Made by a program: the position numbers and the translations under genes
The notes under the pieces: model-generated
The model's database searches: none
What the model saw: only the letters and a program-made list of their open reading frames with translations
Told to the model about the DNA's origin: nothing
In this document: piece after piece, positions 1 to 11,889 of the stretch
Layout: every line of letters starts with the position of its first letter
How positions within the stretch are numbered: the first letter of the stretch is position 1
Assembly (NCBI GenBank): GCA_022828595.1
Contig: JAKGHH010000002.1
Span: 74,186,383 to 74,250,382 of the forward strand
Origin: Nelumbo lutea
Lineage: Eukaryota > Streptophyta > Magnoliopsida > Proteales > Nelumbonaceae
Reading direction: 5' to 3'
DNA length: 64,000 nt

Positions 1-1006
1 TTAATAAGAGAGAATGAGAGTTAATGCCTTAAATATAAAACTTAATGAAAGAAGATTGAATGAGGTGAAAAGTAATAGTTGAAATTACATTTATTTGGGC
101 ACCCCTTCTACATTTATTTAGACACCCCTTATAGTTTCACATATTTACTGAAACCCAACCTCTAATTTGCATATTACTAAAATACCCACCTATAATTTAC
201 AATTGTTTTACTTAATTGACCATCTTTTTGGACTATTTGTATTTCCATTGGAAATTGTCACTTGTCCTCATAAAATAAGGGGAAATGTAAAAGACCATTG
301 GTTTAGGTTTTTTATTTCAAAAATGCCCCTAATAATGCTCATGACCTTTTTATTAAAATATAATGGACTAAAGATTTAAACATACCCTCAATTTTCATAA
401 AATGACTTAAACATACCCCGAGTTTTTTTGTTAGGCTTAAATATACCTTGTGGAATAACCCCACTAGACTTAAATATACCTTTTATTGTTAAAATGTTAA
501 GTACTGCTAACAAATAACATCAGGTGACCTATTTAAATTTTCAAAAATCACATTTCCCCCTATATGAGTCTATGCCCTATTAAATGATTGATAATGTGTG
601 ATTGACCCCCACCTATTTGACGAAATATTTGAACGGGTCGGTCCAAAACAATGTGGACTCTCACTCACTCTCCCTCCCTCCCAGAAGACCACTCCCCTAG
701 TGAATTGTAGCAAAAATGGTAAAGGTCTTTGAGTGTTAAAAGCCTGATATGCCAAAGCTCATTACCCTATTTAAGTTTCAATTTACCATGTATAAAAAAT
801 CAAGAAGGTTGAACAAAACAAACTTTGGACCTTGGACACTTGAACAATGGGATATTTATAGATAATATATCAAAAGAACAAAGTTACTAATAGAAGGATC
901 TCTCGGTTTATGAAAAGAATTGATTTAATGGTGTTTTTGAGAAAATTTCTTTTCTTTTAACTCTATAAAATTCATATGTCACAATTAGTAGGAAAGGAAT
1001 AGTTTC
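1..1006. repeat. Duplicate of the aldehyde oxidase upstream region
   Basis: Collinear and in the same orientation with 37915-39918. Shared blocks include the CTTGTCCTCATAAAA stretch (about 261 and 38975), the ATGAGTCTATGCCCTATTAA stretch (565 and 39493) and the closing AGGAAAGGAAT (990 and 39900). The copy at 37915-39918 is longer, mainly because of an insertion at about 38040-38870. In the intact locus this sequence lies 1.2-3.2 kb upstream of a minus-strand gene, so the copy here probably belongs to a paralogue left of base 1. Confidence 0.75.
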
Positions 1007-3720
1007 TGATGTTGTCTAATCCGAGGTATTCCAAACCGAGGCCAAAATCAAATAGTCTTGCCAATTGGACGAAGCTGCGTACCGAGGTCTGCAACTAGGA
1101 GAGAGGTTAGAGGCCCAAGGAGTTTTTCCCTGAGTAGGTACTCCGACGCTCAAGTTAATAGGATAGAGAGGGATGTGGCCAGGATGAGAAAGTTGAGATA
1201 GTGCTGGTCCAAGACGAGGAGATAGTGCAAAGAGTTACTCAAAGAGTGCAGAGTTCCAAAAGTCCCTTACCTTGAGCATAGTGTACCTATTTATAGTCGG
1301 ACGACCGTGTTCGGGTCGGATAGGGCTTCTAGAGTTTTCGGGATGAGGTCGTCCACCAAGGTTTTTGGGGGATTCCCCCTTCCCCGATGGAATCCGCTTC
1401 CTTGTCCATGTAAGATACTCCTTCCTAGCCACGCCCATCCTTCACGCAGTTTTGGGTGGCAATGCTTACATGGTCCTGGGAGGGCAACTAAGAAGTCAGC
1501 CACGTAGTGCCCTGGGATAGCTTAGCAACCACCCGAACACCACTCCCCCCCAGTTCCGAAGTCGAGGAGTGTGGTGCTCGGCCGCGAATGGGCGAGAGAG
1601 TTCTAAAGTCCTTGGTTGAGGAACTCCAGTTTGTGAGCTGGCCAGTTTATGGTCGAGTCAGCTTGGTGGGCGAACCGAGTGGTTCAGCGCTCATAGTATT
1701 TTTGTTATGGTTTGGTAGATGCTCGTCTTCCCGAGGTCACATACGTGCGAAGTGCAGTGGTGGTCCTACACTATTGATCTAATTTGATCTAGACCATTGG
1801 CTGCCTTTATAAAAAGGGGGTAGGCGAGCCATTTCACTTTGCCATTTGAAAAGAGTGTATGCATTGGAGTTTGGCTGACGTCCCTTGCTTGGTATCTCAG
1901 GTGCCTTGAACTTCCTTTTTCTTCGGTAGTATGTCTTGCACTACGTTTTCCCTGTCTTCCCTTTTTACAAGGTATACTTTGGGGGGTGAGAGTGAGGGTA
2001 GTCCTTGGCAAGAGGCGACCGAGATTAGGGTACTGGAGACCAATGCCAATGTGGCCGAGGTTGGTGACAAGGGCGAGGCTAAGGTTCGAGAGATTGGTGC
2101 CTGGGAGACTGGTGTCAACGAGGCGACTAAAGCTGATGTTGAGTTGGAGGGGCAAGCCCTCAAGAGGATATTTGGGAATGGTTTGCCTTGGCTCTTGTAG
2201 CCTCTCTCCCACTGACCTAAGGTGTCATGGGATCAAGGAGAGGGCCACTTTAGCCCATCTCGGGGAGGTTTGTGTGTAAGCCCATAGTTTGACTTCCGGT
2301 CTTAGGTTCCCTTTAGATCCTGGGATAGTGGTATCAGGTCTTGTCTATTTAGCTAATAACGAAGTCATTTTGGTACCTGGTTGGGCTGCTCTACTACTAC
2401 ACTCTCAAGGATATTGAGATTATCCTACCAATGTTTAGGTACTTCCTCCACTTGAGGAAAAACAAGTAGGAGTACTACTACCTATCGACCAGACAGAATA
2501 CCGAGGTGCTTGTTAGGGCTCCCTCTTCCATTAAGCACTAGAAAGAGGGTTTCTTCTTTGTGAAGTGCCAAGGAGGTTGACCATTCTCCCTCACCCTATC
2601 CATTCCGAGGACCAAGGATAAGGGTCCTTCCTAGGCCGAGTTGTCGAAGGAGGAGATAGTTGTTGTAAGGAGGATAGTGCGGGTGCACATCAGGGAGTAC
2701 ACATCATCCCAATTGTTGGCCTTGGTTGGGTTGATGTTCCCTTCGGCTGAACAGTCCCAGTCCGATCCATGGATTGTGTGGTCTCCTTTTTTTTATGAGC
2801 TTATTTTCATTTGGTTCTAACTTTGTGGTGATTTTTGCATATACGGACATGGTTTGTGCTAAGGAGAGAGCTTGGCGTATGCAAGTCGTGGTCGCGAGGA
2901 AGGCATAGGCAACTAGGACCTCGGGCACATAGCCCTGGGCCACAGAGATCCAATGTCGTTCGGTAGAGTGCACACTGTGGCAGGCGAAGAGGCCAAGGTT
3001 GACGGAGGAAGTCGTGGTGGTTGGCTTCGAGGAGGCCATGACTTAGCTCAGGTTGTCTTCACCGTAGAGGGCGAACGCTCCGTAATATGTTTCGACTAAG
3101 GGCTCGAGTAGTCTTCGTCGCATAGGGGGGATGCTTTGGAATATGCTTCGGTTGAGGGCTCGACCGGTGTGTATGTGCCACAATGGTTGGTTTGGCAGGA
3201 GGACACCCTTGAGATGGAGGGGGTGGCCGAGCAGTTTGCTTGGGGCGTGATGCTCTCGGGTATTAGGAAGGAAGCCAACAGCCACACCACTAGCTTCCTA
3301 GAGAGTGCGGCTCTCTATCAGATCATGGCAGTAAGTTTGGATATTTATTCTTCCTTGGTCTCAGTTCTTTTCTTTTGTACTAACTATTCGGTGCCCTACA
3401 GTCGGTTTGTTCGGTCGTCGGCCTTGTCGACCTTCTCCACAAGGTGTAGTAATTTTATGAGTAATGAGAGATCGAGAATGCACAATTGAAGGTAGAGTTG
3501 CTTGAGTTGAGGTGTTGCATCATGGAAAGGGATGAGACTGTCCACAAGCTGAAGGGTCACGTCCATGATCTCAAAGAGGCATGGTAGGTGTTGAAGAGGG
3601 GGCTCGAGGAGGCCAAGGCGAAGATATCTCGGGCAAAAGAGGATTGCGTCGCCGAGTATAGATCTTTTGAGGCTCATCAAAACGATCTAGACGACTATGC
3701 TATTGACTATTGGCAGTAAA
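1007..3720 (+). mobile_element. Degenerate LTR-retrotransposon debris, gag-like
   Basis: Higher-GC block with LTR-like stretches: a TATA-like CTATAAATAGG on the minus strand near 1290 and TTATAAAAAGG on the plus strand near 1806. Around 2400-2580 one plus frame reads YYYLSTRQNTEVLVRAPSS and KEGFFFVKCQGG, resembling the N-terminal domain of plant gypsy-type gag-like proteins (the 'putative gypsy type transposase' family). Two TAG/TGA stops stand where the family has Trp. A coiled-coil-like frame follows at about 3490-3710. No complete gene is present. Confidence 0.5.
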
Positions 3721-4055
3721 GATTCGCTCTCTGTCAACTGCGGGTGATGCATGGAGCGTTTTTGTTGCTAGTGAATTAAAAAAAAAAAACAAAGAATTTT
3801 GAGGCATTTTTAGGATACTTGACAAATTTTTAACTTTAATTTTAGATCGACTTTGTTGAATTTTTGAAACAGTTTTATACATTTGACAGTCTTATTCAAT
3901 TTATTGAACTTTTGAGACATTTTTATATATTTGTTTATATTTAGGGTGTTATTTAATACTACTGAAAAATTTTAATTTTATATTTAATACAAAATGGTAT
4001 TTGATCATATACCAATTTTTAAAAGAGTAAATTTCTTAAATTACATTATAGGGTC
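3721..4055. other. AT-rich spacer
   Basis: AT-rich, with an A run at 3777. No gene or repeat recognised. Confidence 0.5.
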
Positions 4056-4258
4056 AACTGCAAGCAACCTAGTTGAAGAATCAACTCCAAAGAGCTCGAA
4101 TCTCTCTCCATTAATAGCAAAAACCAGCTTCTTCTGTCAGTTCTGTGCTCTAACCATCTCTGGTGAGATTGTGGTAAAAAATAGAGTTTCGTCCTCGACT
4201 TGAAATTGAACCCATTGATACTGTAAAATCCAAACAAACACGAAATAATTAAAAAGAA
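4056..4258 (-). pseudogene. Aldehyde oxidase exon 1 relic
   Basis: Matches the intact gene's exon 1 and leader (36600-36790) on the same strand. From the ATG-equivalent at 4155-4157, translation gives MVRAQN, then a stop, then KKLVFAINGERFELFGVDSS. The match ends before the first cysteine cluster, and no later exon is seen to the left. It is a dead fragment of a further aldehyde oxidase copy. Next to it on the right is the inverted-repeat element at 4458. Confidence 0.85.
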
Positions 4259-4749
4259 AGAAAGGACAATGAACCTACCAAGTTATCAATCAAGTCTATG
4301 ATTCAAATTGGTTGACACTACCCTTTGAAAAAAATTAAAAACAACATTTGACGTCTTCAAAGAAAAACCTTCCAAAAAAAACCTTTTGACGCAGAAATCT
4401 GAAATTACATCCCCGATAGTCTTAAATCGCAACCTACCCACGGTCAATGGGCTAAGAATTCGGGGTTTTTAACGATCTCCCACCTTAGAAATCGAATTTG
4501 CATTTGACCTTGTACGAAAACTGAAATAGGCACCAAATCCGGTTAATAAATCACCTTTTTATTTTCAACTCCACCCCGTACATATCACATATTTTTTACG
4601 AAAATGCCCCTACGGATACGGACTGCGTTGAGACTTGAGAGGCCCTCGTCCTCCTCTTCTTGTTTCCCGGAATTGCGGCCTAATCGAGAGTCTACGGACA
4701 CAAGCAGCATGAAGAAAACGGATTTTTACGAAAATGTCCCTATAGAATC

Positions 4750-5400
4750 TCGACATTTGGTCGCATGCAGCATACAGGGTTATCCCGAAGTGTATCGACC
4801 CGGGGACCATTGCAATGTCGTAGGGTGATGTCCCACGATGTCACGGTGCAAAGCGGGGGCAGTTAAAATCTTGGGATTGGTCCGACGGAGAAAAACGGAA
4901 GTTTCACAGAATCTCCATCAAGAGTTTAGCGGGTCGAGCAGCGTTGGGGTATCAATTAGAGTTGCGCCAACGATGCTATGGGGGATTGGTGGCCATATAA
5001 CACCCCCGCCCGACCTTAGTGGTAGGTGGTGGAATCCCGACATTTGGTCGCATGCGACACACAAGGTCCTCTTGAAGTGTATTATCCCAGGGACCACACC
5101 AATGTTGTAGGGTGATGTCCCACGATGCCACGGTGCAAAGCGGGGGCGGTTCAGACCTAGGGATTAGTCTGACGGAGTAAAACAGGGGTTGTGCAGAATC
5201 TCCATCTCTCCATAGGGCAAAACCGTTGGGAGTTTGACGATACTATGGGGGCTTGGCGGACATATAACCCCTCATTTTGGTTTTGGTGGTAAGGTGCTGG
5301 AATTTCGACATTTGGTCGCATGCGGCACACACACAGTCCTCCCGCGCAGTTTAAGTGCCGGTGGGGTGGAATTTGGATATTTGATCACGTGTGTTGCGTT
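4750..5400. repeat. ~270-290-bp tandem repeat, about 2.3 copies
   Basis: GACATTTGGTCGCATGC recurs at 4752, 5039 and 5307. GGTGATGTCCCACGATG recurs at about 4825 and 5112, followed both times by CACGGTGCAAAGCGGGGGC. It is GC-rich against an AT-rich surround. Confidence 0.8.
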
Positions 5401-6319
5401 GGAATATTTGGTGTAAATATTTTTCTCTAATAATTAAACTATAATAATTATTATCAGTTTTAGAAAACTAATTTATTAAATAAATTTTTGGAAAATTAAT
5501 TGATAAAAATTAAACGCACTTAAGAAAACTATGATTATATTATTAAATTGTTTACATTATAATTAAATTATTTGAATTATAATTTAAATTAGGGGTAGTT
5601 TAGCTAATTGACTAAGTGTGCTGTCACTACCCCTACTGTTTTACACAATTTACTAAAACGTTTGTGAACGAAAATATTAAAAAGACTATTTTACCCTACA
5701 CTTTTCTTTAAATTTTCAAAAATTGTATCTCTCCCTTTCCCGTCCGTTCTCTCCTTCGGAACTGCCAAAACCACCAGAACTGCAGATTTCTCGTTTTCTT
5801 CTCCGGAATTGTTAGAACCACCAGATCTCCCAGCTCTCTTCTTGGTTCCAACGAAGCCAATGACGGAGAAATTTTGGTTGTTCTTAGCGGTTCCGGCGAA
5901 GTCCGTGACGGAGAAATATTAGTTGTTCTTGGCGGTTTCGGCGAAGCCAATTTCTCTGTTATCAATTCATTTGTTCACTCCGTTTCAGATTTCTCTTAAA
6001 ACCCATTAAAAGACCATCTCCTGTTTCAGATCTATAAAAACCTCAAGCTCCGTTTCAGATTTCTCTGTTATCAAGTCATCTGTTCACTCCGTTCCAGATT
6101 TCTTTTAAAACCCACGATCTCCCGTTTCTGATTTCCTCATTATCATTCATCTGTTCACTCGATTAGACCTTGGATTGGCGGTTCCGCCGAAGCCAAGGAG
6201 GATCTCCCATTAGATTTTTAAAACCCATTAAAAGACTAATATTGGGCAGGTTGTACCTCTCAAGAATTAACCGAAACCCATTAGATCTTTTAAAACGAGG
6301 GAGGGGTACTACATAACCA

Positions 6320-6575
6320 GCATGCTGGTTAAGATCGCCGGAACTGATATCGAAATCTTGCTCCTGGGTCTTCGTTTGAAACAGATATGCTAGTTAAGAT
6401 CGCCGGAACTTATATCTTGCTCCTGGATTTTTGTTTGAAACAGATATGCTGGTTAAGATTGTCGGAACTGATATCGAAATCTTGCTCCTGGGTTTTCGTT
6501 TTAAACAGATATGCTAGTTAAGATCGCCGGAACTGATATCGAAATCTTGCTCTCGAGTTTTCATTTGAAAAAAGA
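6320..6575. repeat. ~59-66-bp tandem repeat, 4 copies
   Basis: The unit starts ATGCTGGTTAAGATCGCCGG or its variant and ends in a TTTGAAACAG-like stretch. Copies start at 6322, 6386, 6445 and 6511. It lies inside the inverted-repeat element. Confidence 0.8.
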
Positions 6576-7862
6576 TAAAGAAGTAATGAAGAAGAAAGCT
6601 TTGAGGATGTTGCAACTGAGACCTCTTCATCGGAACTGAGATCTATTCTACATACTACGTCGAAAGCCTTTGAGTTTCAGAATGTCGGAATGATGAAAAG
6701 GCTTCCAGACGAGCCTCAGAGGAGACCCAAATATGGTGGAAAGGGTGTTTTAGGAATTTAAGGAAAAATTAACGGATACTTAACGATAAAAATAGAGTTA
6801 GTCAATTGCCAAGACACCTATTCAATTAACTAAATAATAAGGGTATTTTAAGAAATTTATCCTTAAATTAGTTAGTTATTTATAAGAACAATAATTATTA
6901 AATTATTCTTTAGATTATATAACTACAGTAATCATTAGTAATTTTTCAGATTAGTTTTCAATTTGTTTTTCTAAAATATTTTTTCGGATATTTATTCAAT
7001 TATTTTTCGAAAATTGTTTAATTGTGATATTTTATTGCAATACATAATTTTCACAAAATTATTTTCAGAAAAATTTTTGTTCTAAATATGTTGTTGGAAT
7101 ATTTAATTTGCAAAAAAATAATTTCCTTAATATTTCATTAACTCTAATAACTAATTTCCTAAAAATTAAATTTAAAAAATTGTAGTTAAAAGGCGATGTT
7201 ATAATAAATATTCTATTAATTAACTGTTATTTTTAGCATTTTTTCTACTAATTATTAATAAATTAACATATACTTTTAGTAATAATTTACCATTAATTAC
7301 CTATTAAGTATACTTAACTCAACATTCATTAACAACTATTAGTTAAATTTAATAATTTATCATTGTTAACAGTAATAAATCGAAATAAAATTTCTATTAA
7401 TTAATAGTATGTAACATTAATTAACATATAAACGGGTCGGGCTGTATGATATTCAAATGATCCGATCCACATGTCTCATCTTCTTGACCCGATCAGGACG
7501 TAATTCCGATCAAGACATATTCTTCATGTCGGTATCGATCTCTCGAAGACAAGTTCCTTGAGGCAGTTTTATCGATTCGGACGCAACTCCGATCAAGACG
7601 TACTCTTCATGCTGCTGGTGTCGGTAGCCTTTCGGTCAGGACGCAATTCCGGGAAAGAGGAGGAGGAAGACGAGGGCCTCTCAAGTCTAAACGCAGTCCG
7701 TATCCGCAGGGCCATTTTCGTAAAAAACGTGTGACGTATGTACGGGGTGGAGTTGAAAATAAAAAGTGATTTAGTAACCGGATTCGGTGCCTATTTCAGT
7801 TTTCCTACAAGGTTAATTGCAAATTCGACTTCTGAGTGCGGAGATCGATGAAAACCTCGAAT

Positions 7863-8336
7863 ATTGGGGTGGACTCAACAGTCATATTGAGGAAGACGAG
7901 GGCCTCTCAAGTCTAAATACGTAGAGTATAAAATAGTTCATATAAATTGTAAAGTTGGATTAATTTTGCACTATAAATTTACCTTCTTACTAAATAAATT
8001 TTTAGTTGTAATGGATTCAAACATGAATTTCAATAAAGCATATGCTTCTTCTTTTTTATCAAAAGCCCACTTGAATACATATATACTTCTTTTTTATTAA
8101 TGTATTTTAAATCTTATTATTAATGTAAATATGCATTGGTTTGTCATTTGTCAATGCATAAATGCAATGTTGTCAAACACAAGCAAAAGTGAACTAAAGT
8201 GCAAATTTACTCTAAACTTGGATTTACACTACTTGCATTGTTTCCAAATGCAACCTTGAATTCAGTAGTTTAAGACACGCCATTTATTGCTTACATCATT
8301 AAAACTTTTAACCTTCAAATCTCGCACCAATCTACT
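7863..8336. other. AT-rich spacer with a repeated arm fragment
   Basis: Bases 7885-7915 repeat a piece of the nearby inverted arm (GAAGACGAGGGCCTCTCAAG), so part of the arm was copied outward. Otherwise nothing recognised. Confidence 0.5.
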
Positions 8337-8344
8337 AAGAATAG

Positions 8345-8888
8345 TAGGACTGTTTACAAATAAATCCAAACAGACCAATCCGAGTCAATCGGTTTTTTTT
8401 CATCACGGTCAGTTTCGGGTTTGCAAAGATGAGTAAATTGATAATTCGGTTCGATTTCGGTTTTCACCCATGAAAACCAAAATTGAACCGAACAGAAACA
8501 AGTTATCTAGAAAAATATATGTTAAATATAGATATTTTAATTTTAAATAATATATATATATATATGAAAAAATATATTCTGAAATATATCAAATATATAT
8601 TTCCAGAAATTAGAAAATATATATTCCAATATATTTGTATATATGTTTTGGTTTTAAATATATTTCCAGAAAATACATTCTAAAATATTATATATACTAT
8701 TAGCACTTTGAGTTCTTGTGCATTGTGCAAGTTTGGAGTTGGTCGAAACCCAAACCAACTCAAACTAGCTAAATCGATTTTACTTAATAGAGGGTCGGTC
8801 TCGATTTAATCTATAGTTAACCCAACTTGCTCATATTGGCTAAAAAAACACTAATAAACTGATGCAACATGACCTGTAAACAACCCTA
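8345..8888. mobile_element. hAT-type MITE with 8-bp target duplication
   Basis: Ends are TAGGACTGTTTACA and TGTAAACAACCCTA, 14-bp imperfect terminal inverted repeats. They are flanked by a perfect 8-bp duplication AAGAATAG at 8337-8344 and 8889-8896. An 8-bp duplication is typical of the hAT superfamily. At 544 bp it is too short for a transposase, and the middle is (TA)-rich. Confidence 0.88.
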
Positions 8889-8896
8889 AAGAATAG

Positions 8897-9519
8897 AAGG
8901 CAATACTAACCCATCTTTCCTTTTGCCGTTGAGATTATGAGACTATGTGGGAATTGCATTTCTTTTGACATTTATGAGAACCAATGATGCTCTCTCATAT
9001 CATTAAGGCTCCATTTGGAAAGAATACAAATGTAGAGCGGTATAGATTTGTATTTATACTCTTTCCAAATTAAGGATAAAGTCCTGAAAATAACAGGTGG
9101 TAAAAGCCCTGTTGCTGATGTGATACGATTCACACCGGAAGAATTGCCCGTCGCCAACTGATGTGACTCCCTTGTTGTACTAAGCCACCGGTCCAAATCT
9201 GCGCCTCACAAATGCCCCAAGCGCCTGTAGCGTGTCATCTGTCCCTTCACACGGCTTCCGCTTGGAGCGCGTGCGGAGCTAACGGGACGTCCGATAGCCC
9301 CTCCCGTTGCCCCCCAAAACTCTATCATTCGAAATCTCAAAACCCTATCTCGAGTTCGTGCAGCTGGTCCCCTGATATTTTCACACATTTTTTATTTTTT
9401 ATTTTTATTTTCTGATATTTTCGTTTTCCAGAAATCAACCGGCGGCAGAGTTCTCTTCTCCTTCTCCGGCACCGGCAGGTGCCTCTTTGGTATGGGAGCA
9501 AATGTCCACCCGCTCTCTG
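8897..9519. other. Spacer with small hairpin
   Basis: A foldback at about 9013-9070 pairs ATTTGGAAAGAATACAAAT with its inverted copy. Related wording occurs in the insertion at about 53411-53600. No gene was recognised between the hairpin and the lectin relic, although one minus frame continues from the relic down to 9392. Confidence 0.4.
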
Positions 9520-9999
9520 ATTTGGATTGTTTTTTCGGTCCTAGTCGAGGTAGCTTAGGAAGTTGGGAGATGGTGAGCTCTTTAGCAGGTCCATTCATTT
9601 TAAAGCTCCATCCCAACACGTAATGGGAAGTAGAAAAGGAGACCGTCGATGATGAGAAGCCAACGTACATGGAATCCTCCATGAAAGGAGAAAGATTGCG
9701 AGAATAGGAAAGAAGGGGGATACGGAGTTTAGAAACATCAATTGGAGCCAACGTTACATTCATCTGTCCAACGCCATTGTATTCTATCCATACTTGAATT
9801 GGTTTCCCACTTACGAGGCTTAGATTCTTACGGTTATCACTTTGATCGATAGCATACGATAATTGGGCTAAAGAAACAGACGTCAAGCCATTAATATCGA
9901 TACGACATGGTTGTCATTGATATCTGAGAACTCACTGTTCTTGATGGTGTCGAGCTCTACTACAACAACATAGATTGGACAGATTACCGTTGTTGGATT
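9520..9999 (-). pseudogene. L-type lectin receptor kinase relic (lectin domain)
   Basis: The minus strand reads VVVELDTIKNSEFSDINDNH, then after a one-base deletion near 9904 ID-INGLTSVSLAQLSYA, KPIQVWIEYNG, MNVTLAPI, DSMYVGFSSSTV, HYVLGWSF and ISQLPKLPRLGPKKQSK. This is the C-terminal part of a legume-lectin domain as found in plant L-type lectin receptor-like kinases. The N-terminal half is missing because a family X LTR begins at 10001. No transmembrane or kinase part follows past 9520. It is a dead fragment. Confidence 0.85.
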
Positions 10000-10000
10000 T

Positions 10001-11163
10001 TGATGAGGGCAGATTTGGTCCTCGAGGGGAATTGTGACATGTGGCACCTCGTGCAGCTCGCCATAAGCGGCTTGCCACAGGCAGTTCGCTATAAGCAGTT
10101 TGCCACAGGTAGCTCGCCACAGGCAACTTGCCATAAGCAGCTCGCTATAAGCAGTTTGCCACAGGTAGCTCGCCACAGGCAACTTGCCATAAGCAGCTCG
10201 CCATAAGCAGCTTGCCACAGGCAGCTCGTCACTTGTAGAGTACCTCGGTACAGGAGTAGTTTGATGTATTACAAGAAGATCTCTTGCTTGACGACCTGGC
10301 CTAGACACCGACCCGCCGACTGACACAGGCGTTGACCTGACGACCTGGCCCAGACACTGACCCGCCGACTGACACAGGCGCCGACCTGACAACCTGGCCC
10401 AGACACCGACCCGCCGACTGACGCAGGCGCCGCCCTGACAACCTGGCCCAGGCGCCGACCTGGCCGCCTGATACAAGCGCCAGCCTGATGACCTCGAGGA
10501 GTTCACCACCGTATCCCGGTTTTGATGGCATGTGACGAGTCTTACCGTTTGGAGGCTTTTCACCCACCTAACCCGCGAGGACTCCGATATATAAAGACCT
10601 CACCCCCCAAAGGGGAGAGGGATGGAAAAAATGCGGAGGGATGGAAAAAACGCAGAGGTAATCCCTACTCTCTAGCTCTCTCGTTTCTCCAATATTATCT
10701 TCAAAGCTCTCTACAATCAGAGTGCTAATTTAAGCGTCGGAGAGCCCCTGCTGGGAAAATACCCCCAGGTCCTCTGATTCAGTTCTCGCAGGTCCCTCAG
10801 CTCCCGCCGCCTACAAAGAGGAGGAAAAGATGGAGTTCCCGCAGGTCCCTCAGCTCCTGCCACCTACGAAGAGGAGGAAAAGATGGAGTTCTCGTAGGTC
10901 CCTCAGCTCCCACTACCTACAAAGGAAAGAAGACCACCTCATGTAGAGGGCAGTCGGGTTGTGCTGCACCAGGGAGCTCCACCATTCTCTAAGTCACGGG
11001 TCACCTAGTAGGGAGTTCGCCACCAGGTAACTCTCTGCCAGGCAGTTCGCCACCAAGTAGCTCATCACCAAGGCACGTCACCACCGGGTCAAATAACGAG
11101 GTACTTAGCCAAAAAATTTTTACATCACAAAACATTGGTACGTGACCAGAAACGGTTACATCA
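10001..11163 (+). repeat. Family X LTR, left
   Basis: Starts TGATGAGG and ends TTACATCA. Contains a 14-bp minisatellite (10047-10231, unit like CAGCTCGCCACAGG), a 49-bp repeat (about 10278-10497, unit containing GACCTGGCCCAGACA) and a TATA box. Confidence 0.85.
10588..10596 (+). promoter_or_regulatory. LTR TATA box
   Basis: TATATAAAG followed by a CCCCCCAAAGGGG stretch. The same block recurs at 12457-12465 and, inverted, in the minus-strand family X copies, so it is probably the element's promoter. Confidence 0.6.
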
Positions 11164-11182
11164 ATTGGCGCCGTCTGTGGGA
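11164..11182 (+). other. Primer-binding site, family X1
   Basis: ATTGGCGCCGTCTGTGGGA directly after the LTR. The TGGCGCC core matches primer sites used by many plant gypsy-type elements. Confidence 0.75.
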
Positions 11183-11889
11183 ACACGCTACAAAAAGCTA
11201 AGTTCTCTTCTCCCAGAAAGCTAAATCGTCACTTTTTAGAAATCAAAACTATCGTTTTATAGTTTTACATCTTTTATGAACTCAAAGACTATGCAGGGAG
11301 CTAACAGACTAAGTAGTTCTACCAACCTTACTTTCAATTCAGATGAAGCCTCATTAGTCCTCTTTGCAATGTCCCCCCTACAAAGATGAGCTCTTTGTGG
11401 CTTCCGTGGGAGTTGGCGGCCAACCGACTACATAGGCGTCCTTACCGGTCGAGCCTTCCAAGGCTCCCGTGTGAGATGGAGACCTAAAGTTGGTAGTGCT
11501 GCCCTCGAAGGTCGAGCTCCGAGTAGCTTCTTGTAGGAGTGGGTGACCGGCATTACGAAGCTGATGCAGCACAATCATAGCTCGACACCTCACAAGCAAA
11601 GCCTACGGGCCACATTACTACTTAAGACCCGGTCGCCTCTCCAGCACGGGCAAAGTCAAAAAAGAATAGACTACGAGTCACTCCCAAAGCCTACGGGCCA
11701 CATTACTGCTTAAGACCCAGTCGCCTTTCCGGCACGGGCAAAGTAAAAAAAGAGTAGACTACGAGTCACTCCCAAAGCCTACGGGCCACACTAGGAATTG
11801 GATCAGCACTTACTAGCTTGTTGACTTACGGGCCAAAAGAAATCTACTCCCTTCGCTGAGTTACTCTCAGCTCGGGAGTGGGGGGCAAT
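11183..11889 (+). repeat. Family X1 internal region and polypurine tract
   Basis: About 0.7 kb without coding capacity. It contains copies of an ~86-bp repeat around 11600-11790 (CCTACGGGCCACATTAC ... AAGACC ... GTCGCC). It ends with the polypurine tract CGGGAGTGGGGGGCAA (11873-11888) just before the right LTR. Confidence 0.75.

Larger units (their letters stand above)
4458..7862. mobile_element. 3.4-kb element with long terminal inverted repeats
   Basis: The arms 4458-4683 and 7638-7862 are inverted copies of each other with only scattered differences; for example GGTGATTTATTAACCGGAT-type sequence in one arm appears as GTGATTTAGTAACCGGATTC in the other. Long arms without a recognisable transposase suggest a non-autonomous Mutator-like element. 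No clean target duplication was found at the arm ends. Inside are a ~290-bp tandem repeat (4750-5400), a short tandem repeat (6320-6575) and AT-rich DNA. Confidence 0.7.

Noticed and set aside
1766..2279. Overlapping 146-148-aa frames on both strands
   Set aside because: Opposed frames in GC-rich retroelement debris. Neither shows a recognisable domain, and the gag-like block lies in another frame downstream.
10000..10567. Short direct repeats of about 14 bp as a possible CRISPR or regulatory array
   Set aside because: The units are contiguous without spacers and lie inside an LTR of a eukaryotic retrotransposon.
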